DNA of 59,797 nt from Peptococcaceae bacterium UBA4068 (GTDB lineage Bacteria; Bacillota; Dehalobacteriia; UBA4068): assembly GCA_002382665.1 (NCBI GenBank), contig DFZA01000019.1, positions 1-59,797 on the forward strand. The letters run 5' to 3'. Every line of letters starts with the position of its first letter. Position 1 is the stretch's first letter. A model generated the notes under the pieces. The model was not told the origin of the DNA. It did not search any database and saw nothing but the letters and a program-made list of their open reading frames with translations. Both the position numbers and the translations under genes were made by a program. This document shows, one piece after another, positions 17,207 to 26,051 of this stretch.

Positions 17207-18346
17207 CTACTTCTCCTCTTTCTCGTTATAAGTCGTCAGACTTTCTACCGTGTTACGTATATCGGACATAACTGACCGACCATTCTCGATATATTGAGAT
17301 AGCTTCTCTTTAATCATATCGTCGGATTCACTTTGGGCTGTTTTTTCGAGTGTTTCCAGATCCCCCAGCAGCTCGGCGATGTGCTGCCCTAATGTTTCTT
17401 CAATTTCCATAACCGCTCTGTTTTTTTCTGTTTCTACATCGAGCCGGTGGGAAACAGCAATGTAATCCTTCAGTTTGCCGTTTAATTCTTCAAGTTGTAG
17501 ATTCTTTTTTTCCAGTTCAGCCAAAAGAAGGGTCTTTTCCGTTATATTATGAAACGTAAGAATTGTGGCAATCAATAGATTTTTATTATTTTTAAGCTCT
17601 GTTTCCGCAAACATGTAATAGTGAGTACCGCCGTCATACGTAAGACTGATTTCCTGCGGTTTGGCATCATTTTCCGCCGCTGCAGAAAATATACTGCCCG
17701 AAATGATCTGCAAACGCAGGTAATTATTAAAACAATCTATCGTGTATTCGTTATTAATAAAAGGGAATATGACTTTTGCATTGCGATTGCAATCCATCAG
17801 CTTTCCCGAGCGGTCAAATATCAGTATGGCATCTTCAGCTCTTTCCATAAAAGCATCAATGGATATTTCCGAAAGCTCGGTAAAAATGCTCCGTCTCTTG
17901 TGAAAAATGAACCCATTCCATAGCAAAAAAGCACAAATGGGAGAATAATCAAAGATCCACTTTGGTACCGTTAAAACGGCACCCGCAGCACATGTCAGTA
18001 TTGCAATACCAACGATTATCATATGAAGCAGCAGTTTTTTACCCGTTTTGCGTTTTCTTAAAGCAATATAAAAAAGTACAAGAGCAGGGATTAACAGACA
18101 GACGCCGACTATTTGAAATCTCAAGTGCATAAGCATTATTTCCTGCACCGGCGCAATCAGTTCAAGGATTTTGCTGCAAAGCCAAACAAGCAAACCGGTC
18201 TGAACAAATAGGTAACACCAAAATAAATATTTTCTTTTGGTCATAACCGTAAAATACGCTATCAATAGCGCCGATAGCATGATACAGATGGTGACAACCA
18301 CCATGAAAAGTAATGAATATGGTGTATAGACATCCATATAATTCAT
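17207..18346 (-). CDS. 7TM-PAS pseudo-histidine kinase without phospho-acceptor or ATPase domain
   Basis: A 379-residue protein built like the nearby 7TM kinase but incomplete. Membrane segments occupy residues 1-150, a PAS-like region about 165-275 (AEDAILIFDRSGKLMDCNRN), then a long coiled coil into a dimerisation helix. Where NarL-type kinases have ELHDTLGQ this protein has EIEETLGQ, so the acceptor His is Glu316 and the next Asp is Glu. After the second helix (VMSDIRNTVESLTTYNEKEEK) the gene stops: there is no HATPase domain. It cannot be an autokinase. I infer a regulatory partner, possibly forming heterodimers with the real kinase or presenting a sensory input. It is transcribed with the response regulator. 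Confidence 0.85.
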   Translation of the reverse strand: MNYMDVYTPYSLLFMVVVTICIMLSALLIAYFTVMTKRKYLFWCYLFVQTGLLVWLCSKILELIAPVQEIMLMHLRFQIVGVCLLIPALVLFYIALRKRKTGKKLLLHMIIVGIAILTCAAGAVLTVPKWIFDYSPICAFLLWNGFIFHKRRSIFTELSEISIDAFMERAEDAILIFDRSGKLMDCNRNAKVIFPFINNEYTIDCFNNYLRLQIISGSIFSAAAENDAKPQEISLTYDGGTHYYMFAETELKNNKNLLIATILTFHNITEKTLLLAELEKKNLQLEELNGKLKDYIAVSHRLDVETEKNRAVMEIEETLGQHIAELLGDLETLEKTAQSESDDMIKEKLSQYIENGRSVMSDIRNTVESLTTYNEKEEK

Positions 18347-18556
18347 GTTTTCACCATCCTAAGCTTTTTTATATATTATACATGGCTGAAGCTTTTAATA
18401 AAAGTGCCATTTCTCCATATATGAATGACTTATGGATTTCTGCGGCATTCTATCGGTGACGCCTTATATAACCGGTAGAAAATATCAAAATAAAGTGACA
18501 TATGATAAAAGACGCCTAGTTTCTTATTATTTTTGTCAAATATCAATAATAAAAAG

Positions 18557-18580
18557 GGGTTTTGTCAATAGACAAAACCC
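18557..18580 (-). terminator. Terminator of the small-transporter gene
   Basis: GGGTTTTGTC pairs with GACAAAACCC around AATA, followed on the minus strand by a T-rich run. It lies about 30 bases after the stop at 18611. Confidence 0.8.
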
Positions 18581-18610
18581 TTATGATGTCTTGCCCAACA
18601 AAAAATGCCT

Positions 18611-19054
18611 TTATCCTTTAATCCTCGTAAATCCAGCAAACCCTAAAGTAGCAATTATTGTTAGTATAATAGTCCATATGACTATGCCGATACTCATCCA
18701 AATTATCAGTCGTGCCCTCGGTGCTCCTAAAGAAACCCCAATCGCAGCTCCCAGTAGTACACCTGTTACTAGTGGCGATAATAGACCTAGACCTATGACT
18801 CCGTACTTCTCCCAGATTAAATAAATTCTACCTCTGGTCTTCGCTTCTTTATTGTTTTTCTTTCTTAGTAGCCAATTCCGCAAACGAGCACCGAGAATAA
18901 TGACTAACACTACCGCAATAATTGCACCGAGCGCTGATGCAATGCCAGTAAGTAAAGGATGAAGTTCCATTGCTAGCCCTGCTGGAATTGCCGCCCAAAG
19001 CTCGGCGCTTCCTATTCCCAAAACTATTATAAACTTAATAAAAGCTTCCATCAT
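18611..19054 (-). CDS. Small multi-drug export family membrane protein
   Basis: About 147 residues with four membrane segments. The pattern GSAELWAAIPAGLAMELHP (residues 15-33) and KYGVIGLGLLSPLVTGVLLG (about 84-103) matches the Sm_multidrug_ex family (PF06695-type), small four-helix proteins of uncertain substrate. A longer frame starting at 19165 exists, but GAGGTG at 19058-19063 immediately precedes the ATG pair at 19054/19051, which begins just at the conserved first helix. It stands alone. The 19055-19409 stretch upstream shows no gene. Confidence 0.75.
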   Translation of the reverse strand: MMEAFIKFIIVLGIGSAELWAAIPAGLAMELHPLLTGIASALGAIIAVVLVIILGARLRNWLLRKKNNKEAKTRGRIYLIWEKYGVIGLGLLSPLVTGVLLGAAIGVSLGAPRARLIIWMSIGIVIWTIILTIIATLGFAGFTRIKG

Positions 19055-19409
19055 TAACACCTCAAATAAGGTACGTCCTTTTCTTATGTTATGAATGGAT
19101 AATACCATATTAATCCAAAAAAAAAAAGCAGTCCAGCCCACTTTACATTGTGTTGTTATGAACACTGCGGGTGTTCTTAGATTATTTATTCAAATAACCC
19201 AGAAAAAAGCAATAGTTTGAGGGCAAACCACAAGCAGTATTTACACCTGAAAATTGAATATAATCATCATACTTTGAGGGCGTTCTATAAAACGAAAAGC
19301 CATTTCTAAGATATCTATCACGTTAACCATTTGTATAATTCCTGGTATGTTCCACATTATTTATCTTATCGTCAACATCTGATTTTTACGCCGTACTTAA
19401 GCTTACTTC

Positions 19410-20141
19410 TTAAGCTGCAAACAAGTATCCGACGCCAACCATTAAAACATTGCTACAACTATGCATAAGCATAGGATATAGAATGCTCTTGCTTCTTTGA
19501 TATACAATTCCTTGAATGCTTCCAAGTACAAATGCATAAGAAATCCGCAAGAAATCTACATCAAAAACAAACGGGCTCAAAGACCAGTTGATATGAGCGA
19601 ATGAGAATAATACCGATGCTAGTATTACTTCCAATGTAACATTTGCTTTTATTGGCATGCTCTTACCAAAAACATAAGTTAACATAGTTATCGGTAATGC
19701 TCGAAATACGATCTCTTCAGACGGCCCACTTAGAAGTAATTGGAATCCCAAGGTCCCGAGGACGTTTCTGCTGTCTAAAGGAAAATCATACACGGGCAAC
19801 TGGTTATTAATATACATAAGAATGTGTAGCGCGACTGAAATTAGTGCAATAGCGGTCGTAAATAGAGCGAAGTACTTTGTTCCTTTGCTTACATCACCAA
19901 GTTTAAAATAAAAATCGATTTTTAACAGCTTGCTCAACATCACGATTATTATTAAAGCAATAATCATTTGTATGGCGTGATGAATTGAGATGCCAGCAAA
20001 AACATCGTAAGGATCAATTTGTTGGAATGAGACTATATTTGTGAGAAAGTGCCCCGCTTTCCCTAATAATATTTGCACAACGAGTAATAAAACGAAAACA
20101 ATAATTGCGCATAGAATCCTATTGTGCTTAAGCTTTTTCAC
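19410..20141 (-). CDS. CPBP family intramembrane metalloprotease
   Basis: A 243-residue membrane protein with six to eight hydrophobic segments. The active-site motifs are SGPSEEIVFRALP (EExxxR, about residue 142), VLFSFAHINWS (FxxxH, about residue 177) and MLMHSCSN near the end. Start is a GTG at 20141 with GAGGTG about eight bases upstream. It is the third gene of a unit MarR regulator - membrane protein - CPBP. Many CPBP proteins protect against bacteriocins or process peptides; a stress or immunity role controlled by the MarR protein is plausible but not shown. Confidence 0.85.
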   Translation of the reverse strand: MKKLKHNRILCAIIVFVLLLVVQILLGKAGHFLTNIVSFQQIDPYDVFAGISIHHAIQMIIALIIIVMLSKLLKIDFYFKLGDVSKGTKYFALFTTAIALISVALHILMYINNQLPVYDFPLDSRNVLGTLGFQLLLSGPSEEIVFRALPITMLTYVFGKSMPIKANVTLEVILASVLFSFAHINWSLSPFVFDVDFLRISYAFVLGSIQGIVYQRSKSILYPMLMHSCSNVLMVGVGYLFAA

Positions 20142-20165
20142 GCAAACAGCACCTCGCTTTGGGAT

Positions 20166-21008
20166 TCAGGCATTTTCGGGATTTACTTCTTTAAGGAATT
20201 TTATCCTGGGACTAACTGCTAAGCAATATCCAATGGTCACAAGCAAAATGTCTAAAATGATCCTTGACAAAACATCGGTTATAAAGCCAGAAAATAAGAG
20301 GGGCATAAATATAAGGAATGTAGCCCAGTTAACTCCAAAGAATAACAAACAAAATTTTACTGCTCCGCTTTTGAGGAACAACGCATTTCCGCGGTTTTCC
20401 AACTGAATGCAAGCTACTCCAATACATGCCCCCATAAGTAATGTCCAAAAAAATGTATAAAGCGGGCTCGTTTCGTATCCCGATTGGATCACTCCTGTGA
20501 AATATGCAATATACCGTCCAATAAAAAATACACCTGTGAATACGCAGACAGTCAGTATCTTTTGGCTAAGGGTTAATTGCTTTAATTGGGAATTCTCCTT
20601 TTTTTTAGCTACGGACAAGCTTAATAAAATAGCCATTAAAAAAACAGGTATCGCATCACTGAGTCCCACCACAAATTCGTTGATTATTGCATTACCAAAC
20701 AGGGTTACTCCCTCCAGCATGGCAAACAGCCAGAGCAACGAGATTGCGGTGCCATAACGAAGTCCTTTTGTAAACCCAACGCCAGGTATACTGCTTTGTA
20801 TTCGATAAAAAACACCAGCGGCGCCCGAGAAGGCAAGCAATGCCCAGAGAGTAGCTGTAATTTCTGGTCCAAACAATTCAGCGAATTTGCTGTAGTTTGG
20901 GTTTTCCGGCATAGTGCTGTATGCACTTGTTATAGCATGAAGGGTAATATCAATCACAACACAAATTAATATGATAGCCACAGTTTTTGCCAACTGCTTT
21001 TTATTCAT
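20166..21008 (-). CDS. Polytopic membrane protein of unknown function
   Basis: A 280-residue protein with seven to eight predicted membrane helices: an N-terminal helix starting KKQLAKTVAIILICVVIDIT, paired helices around a conserved-looking GPEITATLWALLAFSGAAG, and a basic loop AKKKENSQLKQ in the middle. I do not recognise a family with confidence. It lies between the MarR regulator and the CPBP protease genes (24 bases to the latter), so the three are probably co-transcribed and co-regulated. GGGAGTG precedes the ATG by about nine bases. Confidence 0.75.
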   Translation of the reverse strand: MNKKQLAKTVAIILICVVIDITLHAITSAYSTMPENPNYSKFAELFGPEITATLWALLAFSGAAGVFYRIQSSIPGVGFTKGLRYGTAISLLWLFAMLEGVTLFGNAIINEFVVGLSDAIPVFLMAILLSLSVAKKKENSQLKQLTLSQKILTVCVFTGVFFIGRYIAYFTGVIQSGYETSPLYTFFWTLLMGACIGVACIQLENRGNALFLKSGAVKFCLLFFGVNWATFLIFMPLLFSGFITDVLSRIILDILLVTIGYCLAVSPRIKFLKEVNPENA

Positions 21009-21057
21009 AAAATCATCACTCCCTATTTAAGCTGATTGTAATAAACACAAGCCTACC

Positions 21058-21573
21058 TTAACGATCGCTTACGGATAAGTCATTTGCTATTTCTTCAATA
21101 GTTGCGTTTTCGATTTCAGTTAAATTTGATAAAATTTTCTCTAGTAGTGCTCTCATTGTTGCTATGTCATTATTATTCATTTCTTTAAACATATTTTCTC
21201 GAAAAATTGTGCCTTTTGAATCTGTTCTTTGCCAAAAATCATGGCTGGGCTCTGTCAATCTCAATCTGGTAACCCGTGCATCTTTTTTGTCTCTTTCTAA
21301 TTTTAACAGACCTTTTTGCTGGAGTTTTAAAGCTACTTGTTTGATATTCTGATAAGAGCTTGCCATTTCGCCAGCTACCTCTTTCATGGTTGGGGGATAG
21401 TCAAATAGAGTATGAATAGTTTCGGACAAAAACCATTGCTTTGTTGTCACATCAAATTCTTTAAGTTCTCTCTCAAGTAATGTGTTCACCATATTTGAGG
21501 TTATTAGCAGTAAAGCAAAAATCATTGGCTCATCGGGAATTGAATTTGTCTTCTTAGGGTCCAAAATAAACAC
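21058..21573 (-). CDS. MarR family transcriptional regulator
   Basis: A 171-residue winged-helix regulator. The DNA-reading part is PTMKEVAGEMASSYQNIKQVALKLQQKGLL (wing helices, beginning near residue 61), followed by the wing LERDKKDARVTRLRLT, a typical MarR signature. The C-terminal helices form the dimer interface. Start is a GTG at 21573 with AAAGG close by; the exact start is uncertain by a few codons. Directly upstream lies a 17-bp-arm palindrome that is its probable operator, so autoregulation and control of the two downstream membrane-protein genes is inferred. Confidence 0.85.
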   Translation of the reverse strand: MFILDPKKTNSIPDEPMIFALLLITSNMVNTLLERELKEFDVTTKQWFLSETIHTLFDYPPTMKEVAGEMASSYQNIKQVALKLQQKGLLKLERDKKDARVTRLRLTEPSHDFWQRTDSKGTIFRENMFKEMNNNDIATMRALLEKILSNLTEIENATIEEIANDLSVSDR

Positions 21574-21609
21574 AACCTTTACAATATAAAGTCAAGCTAT
21601 TACCAAAAA

Positions 21610-21647
21610 TAGGTAATGTATTATCTAATAAGATAATACATTACCTA
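21610..21647. promoter_or_regulatory. Large palindromic operator of the MarR unit
   Basis: Arms 21610-21626 and 21631-21647 are perfectly complementary around AATA; the core reads TTATCTAATAAGATAA. It is 37 bases upstream of the MarR start. The size and AT-rich core suit a MarR dimer site; no T run follows, so termination is less likely. Confidence 0.65.
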
Positions 21648-21836
21648 TACCTGTTTGTCAATATTTTTTAAAGATATTTTTATACTTATTGAGAGTACAC
21701 AGACAATGTTGGTACAAGTATTTTTATAGTATATAATCATTAGATGAGGTAGTATAAGCGAGTGAAATTTACTTTCACATACTGCATCATCCCAAAGCGG
21801 AATGATTTGTATTAATAAATTATTATTGTGGAGAGC

Positions 21837-22718
21837 TTAGTCCACCAAGGCATTTTTTTGCAAATATTCTTCAAGACAGATGCTCTGCTCATAAATCGCT
21901 GCCGCAGCTTCTTTCCCAACATAGCGATAGTGCCATGGTTCATACGAAATACCTGTAATACTGCTTTTATCGGATGGATACCGGAGAATGAAGCCATATT
22001 TCCAACTATTTTTCATCAACCATTGCTGCACCTCGGTTTTTTCTTGTGACGAATCCAAGTTCTGATTATTGATATCAACAATATCGACTGCCAGACCTAA
22101 CTGATGTTCACTGGTTCCTGGAATTGCATAGTATTTTCCGGCTTCGTTTTCGGCTTCTTGCTCGGAGTAACCTTGTGCAAGGTACTTTTTGACCCCATTA
22201 TCAAATAGTTTTTCCTGCTTGGCTTGAGAGCGATAGGATGAGCAAATCAGAGGAGACAATCCGGCGGCACGGCAATCATCCATCATCTCCTGCAAATCGG
22301 GGTAGCAGCGTTCATCAACAGCCTGTCCGTTTCGCAGCGTAGTCAAAGAGACCTTGTAGCCGTCCGGTATCGCATGCCATTTGTTTACTAAAATCAAATA
22401 CCAATCATTGACGCTAGTGGATGCTTCCGCCGTGGAATCCGATTCTGTTTCAGGCTGATCCGTCGTGCTTGTCTGAGTTTCTGATGGCTGATCGAGCAGA
22501 TTTTGATCATTGACGATAGTCGCAGCTGCTGCCGTGGAATCCGGTTCTGTTTCAGGCTGCTTCGTTGTACTTGTCTGAGATTTGGCTGTTAGATCGAAGT
22601 GCATATTTTGTCGATACCCCATATAAACGCTGGTAACAGCGATTGCAAACCCGCATACAAGAATCAGAAGAGTGACGAATGATCTACGCAGTCTTTTTTG
22701 TTTTTTTATCTTTTGCAT
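21837..22718 (-). CDS. VanY-like D-alanyl-D-alanine carboxypeptidase
   Basis: Trims the terminal D-Ala of peptidoglycan stem peptides outside the membrane. A single N-terminal membrane anchor (about residues 12-34) is followed by a Ser/Thr-rich linker containing an internal near-repeat (QTSTTKQPETEPDSTA and QTSTTDQPETESDSTA), then the VanY/LAS peptidase domain. Zinc and catalytic residues are in GTSEHQLGLAVDIVD (SxHxxGxAxD) and YEPWHYRYVG. At 293 residues it is normal for membrane-bound VanY. GGAGTAATAA precedes the ATG. A terminator lies between it and the two-component unit upstream, so it is separately transcribed though close to that sensor system. The 21574-21836 stretch has no gene besides the operator. 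Confidence 0.9.
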   Translation of the reverse strand: MQKIKKQKRLRRSFVTLLILVCGFAIAVTSVYMGYRQNMHFDLTAKSQTSTTKQPETEPDSTAAAATIVNDQNLLDQPSETQTSTTDQPETESDSTAEASTSVNDWYLILVNKWHAIPDGYKVSLTTLRNGQAVDERCYPDLQEMMDDCRAAGLSPLICSSYRSQAKQEKLFDNGVKKYLAQGYSEQEAENEAGKYYAIPGTSEHQLGLAVDIVDINNQNLDSSQEKTEVQQWLMKNSWKYGFILRYPSDKSSITGISYEPWHYRYVGKEAAAAIYEQSICLEEYLQKNALVD

Positions 22719-22861
22719 TTATTACTCCATTTTGGTTGTTACACAGTCCTGCTTTTTTCCATGTGCGACTTTTGCTTAATTCTGTAACTGATCGTAAATC
22801 AAAGGTGCATCTGAGTTGCATAAAAGTTGATACCAATTGGCATAATCTAAAGCCCTTAACA

Positions 22862-22905
22862 ACAAAAACACCGACCATGCAAAAGCATAAGTCGGTGTTT
22901 TTTGT
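22862..22905. terminator. Terminator after the two-component unit
   Basis: An ACAAAAACACCGAC stem with its complement (22891-22905) and A/T runs at both ends, 29 bases after the stop of the 22934-23731 gene. Confidence 0.8.
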
Positions 22906-22933
22906 TGTTTATATTGAAATGATAGAATAAACG

Positions 22934-23731
22934 CTACTGTCCGGTCACCTGGTAGTAATGTGCAGATATATAATCCTCCGTATTGCCAAAGCAGTATCCG
23001 TTTTCGAGTATGGAGATTTTATATGAAACCGTCTCGTTGCCATCCGTTAATTTAAGGGTGAACCACCATAAAATGGATATAGCAATGGCCTTCGTCTCCT
23101 GCGTCTCAGAAGAAATCAAATATTTTTGACTTTCTGATTTAGTAAGCGCGTTGGAATAGTAGATATTTTTACTTTCAAGACCCAAGTAATCGCCCCACTG
23201 CATAATTTTATTTCTGTCGATTTCTACAGTATTATCAGGCATGAGAAAAACGAATTGAAGAATTTTCCCAGTCTCGTCATCCATAAAGAATGTGCCGAAA
23301 AAGCTTTCGTCTTCTAGCGTTATTTGCCAACAGGTTGCTCTCAGGGAAGGGTCATTTTTATCAATATATAAACTAACCATAATGGCCATGCTAATGTTTT
23401 TTGTAAAATCGATATCCGGCAAGATGCCCAACTCTTTCAGTGTTGCAAGCTCTTCCAAACACTTTTCATTGGCAGTTGCCGCATCATAATAATCGCCGGT
23501 TGACAGTGTAACTTGCACAGTATCAAGCGGGTATTTGTTTAATAACTCAATCTTCTGCAATAAGGTTGTACTGTTTTGTTCTTCAACGCTATAGGGCTCA
23601 ATTGCTTCGGTCTGTATTTGTTCCAATTCTGTTTTCTCAGAGTACCCGAAAAAACGCTCGGGTAGCCAAATGCCGGCTAATACAACGGTGAAAAGCAGTA
23701 ATACAGATAGTGCGTACTTGGCAATTTTCAT
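22934..23731 (-). CDS. Membrane-anchored accessory protein of a two-component system
   Basis: A 265-residue protein with one N-terminal membrane helix (about 5-25, ending LAGIWLPERFF) and an extracytoplasmic domain of mixed alpha/beta character. No catalytic motif is visible and I do not recognise the family. It begins five bases after the histidine kinase gene and is followed by a terminator, so it belongs to the regulator-kinase operon. Anchored extracytoplasmic proteins in this position often modulate the sensor (as YycH/YycI do for YycG); that is an inference from arrangement only. Confidence 0.72.
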   Translation of the reverse strand: MKIAKYALSVLLLFTVVLAGIWLPERFFGYSEKTELEQIQTEAIEPYSVEEQNSTTLLQKIELLNKYPLDTVQVTLSTGDYYDAATANEKCLEELATLKELGILPDIDFTKNISMAIMVSLYIDKNDPSLRATCWQITLEDESFFGTFFMDDETGKILQFVFLMPDNTVEIDRNKIMQWGDYLGLESKNIYYSNALTKSESQKYLISSETQETKAIAISILWWFTLKLTDGNETVSYKISILENGYCFGNTEDYISAHYYQVTGQ

Positions 23732-23736
23732 ATTCT

Positions 23737-25128
23737 CTATCCCCTTAACCGCAGATGTACTATAGTTCCTTGACCAAGAGCAGATTCAAAGCGCATCTCC
23801 CCGTTGTGTAATTCTACAATTTGTTGACATAAAGACAAACCAAGACCTGCGCCACCGCAGGCTCTTGATCTGGATTTGTCAACCATATAGAATGCTTCTG
23901 TAATTCTTGACAGTTCTTGTTCCGGGATTCCCTTGCCGTTATCCTCAACGGTAATTGTATACTCCGTAGCGGAAATCCGTTTCCCGTTCAAAATTATTTT
24001 TCCTTGCCCGATAATCGCTTTGCGGGAGTTGTCGAGAAGATTAATGATCAGCGATTTTATCAAATCCGGCTCCGCTAAGATTATTTCATTCTCTGCGTTT
24101 ACTTCAAATTGAATGCCTGCATTGCTAAAAACCGGGGCCATGATGCCATAGATATTATCAAAAAGCGCTTTGAGATTGACCTTTTTTATTTCAAAGTCGG
24201 ACTTCTGCGTCACCAGTAAATCAAGCAGCTTCAGAGATAGTGATTCCAACCTTTTTCCTTCGCTGAAAATATAATTTGCTGCCAGTATTTGATTTTCAAC
24301 AGACATGGATTTGGAACGAAGCATATCTGAATACCCAATGATTGATGTAAGCGGAGTCTTTAGTTCATGGGCAAAGCTTCCCAAAAAATCCTGCTGTCTG
24401 ATTGCCGCAGCTTCAAGGTCGTTGATCTTGTTTTCCAGTGTGTCCGCCATTTGATTAAAATCGGCGGCAAGAGAGCCGACTTCATCTTGCGCATATATAT
24501 TGGCCCTGCTGCTATATTTTCCTCCTGCGATTTCCTTTGTTGTTTTGGATAACCTCTGAATAGGGCGTATTGTCAGCCATGTGATCAGCGACACAATTAC
24601 TCCGTTGAGGAGCAGCATCAGAAGCATTGTTTTTCTATAGTTCTGAAAAAGCTGCTGCCTGTACTCAAAGAGTGAGGTGATTTCGTGATAGCTTTCGAGA
24701 TATACGTTTTCGTTCAGTGTTTGAATAGCTGCAACCGACTGTATATAATACCTGCCCTGGTATTGAATGATCGTATGAACAAGAGTTGACTCATTTATTG
24801 CGCTGATGAGTTCTTTCCCTTGAGGTGTATCATTGTTTTCAACCATGACTTGCTGGTCATTGTTGTAAATCCTCAAGGTAACGCCCTTATTGGTAAAATC
24901 ATCAATCAACGACTTTGAGACAACAAGCGGCGCATTGGGGGATTTATAGGTTGTTGAATATACCGTCTGAAAATATCCGCACATTAATTTATTTTCACTG
25001 ATTGCCGCTTCTTTTTCACGTTCAAGCGTTGTTTGAAAAATTGAGGATATAAAGATGTATCCGCCTATGCTGAAAGTCAATACCGTAATAATGAGAGTGC
25101 TAACGAAAAGTTTCCACGAAAGTTTCAT
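23737..25128 (-). CDS. PhoR/VanS-like sensor histidine kinase
   Basis: A transmembrane sensor of about 463 residues: first membrane helix at 5-28, an extracytoplasmic loop of about 130 residues, second helix near 165-185, HAMP domain (PIQRLSKTTKEIAGGKYSSR), HisKA box FAHELKTPLTSIIGY with the acceptor His, and an HATPase domain (NLLDNSRKA, DNGKGIPEQE, GGAGLGLSLCQ). The frame is open further upstream to 25212, but the ATG at 25128 has TTGGAG seven bases before it and begins with a normal anchor. It overlaps the 3' end of the regulator gene by 29 bases, which implies tight coupling. Confidence 0.92.
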   Translation of the reverse strand: MKLSWKLFVSTLIITVLTFSIGGYIFISSIFQTTLEREKEAAISENKLMCGYFQTVYSTTYKSPNAPLVVSKSLIDDFTNKGVTLRIYNNDQQVMVENNDTPQGKELISAINESTLVHTIIQYQGRYYIQSVAAIQTLNENVYLESYHEITSLFEYRQQLFQNYRKTMLLMLLLNGVIVSLITWLTIRPIQRLSKTTKEIAGGKYSSRANIYAQDEVGSLAADFNQMADTLENKINDLEAAAIRQQDFLGSFAHELKTPLTSIIGYSDMLRSKSMSVENQILAANYIFSEGKRLESLSLKLLDLLVTQKSDFEIKKVNLKALFDNIYGIMAPVFSNAGIQFEVNAENEIILAEPDLIKSLIINLLDNSRKAIIGQGKIILNGKRISATEYTITVEDNGKGIPEQELSRITEAFYMVDKSRSRACGGAGLGLSLCQQIVELHNGEMRFESALGQGTIVHLRLRG

Positions 25129-25780
25129 TTTTGATCTCCAATCGATAACCAAACTTATATACAGCAGTGACCAGTTGTTCCCAGCCCAGCTTTTTGCGCA
25201 ATCTTTGTACATGAAGATCTACCGTCCTGCTATCTCCCATGTACTCGCTTTCCCATATTTTTTCATATATCGTATCTCTGGAAAGGGCGATATTTTTATT
25301 TTGAATGAACAATATGAGCAATTCATATTCCTTTTTTGTCAATGGTATTTCCGAGTTTCCCTTTTTGACCGTTCTGGACGCTGTATCAACTACCACATCA
25401 TCAATTTTCACAACTGTTTGACCAATATGATATCTTCTTAAAACCGCTTCGACCCGTGCGAGAAGCTCAACAATCTCAAACGGCTTGATAAGGTAATCAT
25501 CCGCGCCTAGTTTTAGTCCCTTCACACGATCGTTGACTGTGTTTTTTGCGGTTAGAAAAATAACAGGGGTTCCCGTTGGCCGTATATATTCCATTAGCTC
25601 ATAACCATCGACTTGGGGGAGCATGATGTCTAACAAAACCAAATCGTACTTGTTTTCGTCAACCATTGTTGCGGCAGTCATTCCATCGAACGCGCAATCA
25701 CAAAAATATCCGGCTTCAAATAAATTGATACGTAATAGATCAGAAATGGGCTTTTCATCTTCTATGATTAAAATCTTGAG
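25100..25780 (-). CDS. OmpR-family response regulator
   Basis: A DNA-binding regulator of about 226 residues. Receiver domain: acidic pair in IIEDEKP, phospho-acceptor Asp in LVLLDIMLPQVDGY, Thr in IFLTAKN and Lys in YLIKPFE. The C-terminal winged helix contains LTKKEYELLILFIQNKN and the recognition part SRTVDLHVQRLRKKLG. The frame extends upstream to 25867, but the ATG at 25780 starts the conserved MLKILIIEDE sequence and has GAGGTG just before it. It is first in the operon with the kinase and the accessory protein. Confidence 0.92.
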   Translation of the reverse strand, partial: LKILIIEDEKPISDLLRINLFEAGYFCDCAFDGMTAATMVDENKYDLVLLDIMLPQVDGYELMEYIRPTGTPVIFLTAKNTVNDRVKGLKLGADDYLIKPFEIVELLARVEAVLRRYHIGQTVVKIDDVVVDTASRTVKKGNSEIPLTKKEYELLILFIQNKNIALSRDTIYEKIWESEYMGDSRTVDLHVQRLRKKLGWEQLVTAVYKFGYRLEIKNETFVETFR

Positions 25781-26051
25781 CATCTCCGTCACCTCAACCC
25801 TAATGTTACATCGTAGTTGCATATTAGTTGTATCATATTTGACGCTGAGTTTTCCGATCATTAGCACCTGCGTTTGTCATTAATTAGCCTTATTAGATTT
25901 TTTTGGCGCGGATATAATTACTGTCGTTAATCAAAAGGCGGCGTCGGCAATACTACTACTTATGTCACAACATGCGGCTGTCTTTGTCAATTAATCGGAT
26001 GGATTTGCGATTGTTAAAGGCTAATAGATCTTTACGATTTCCTTTAAGCTT

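Noticed and set aside
18432..18824. 130-residue plus-strand frame
   Set aside because: It crosses a terminator and lies antisense to the small transporter gene.
21837..25780. Vancomycin resistance cluster
   Set aside because: VanY-like and VanRS-like proteins are present but vanH, vanA/B and vanX are absent.
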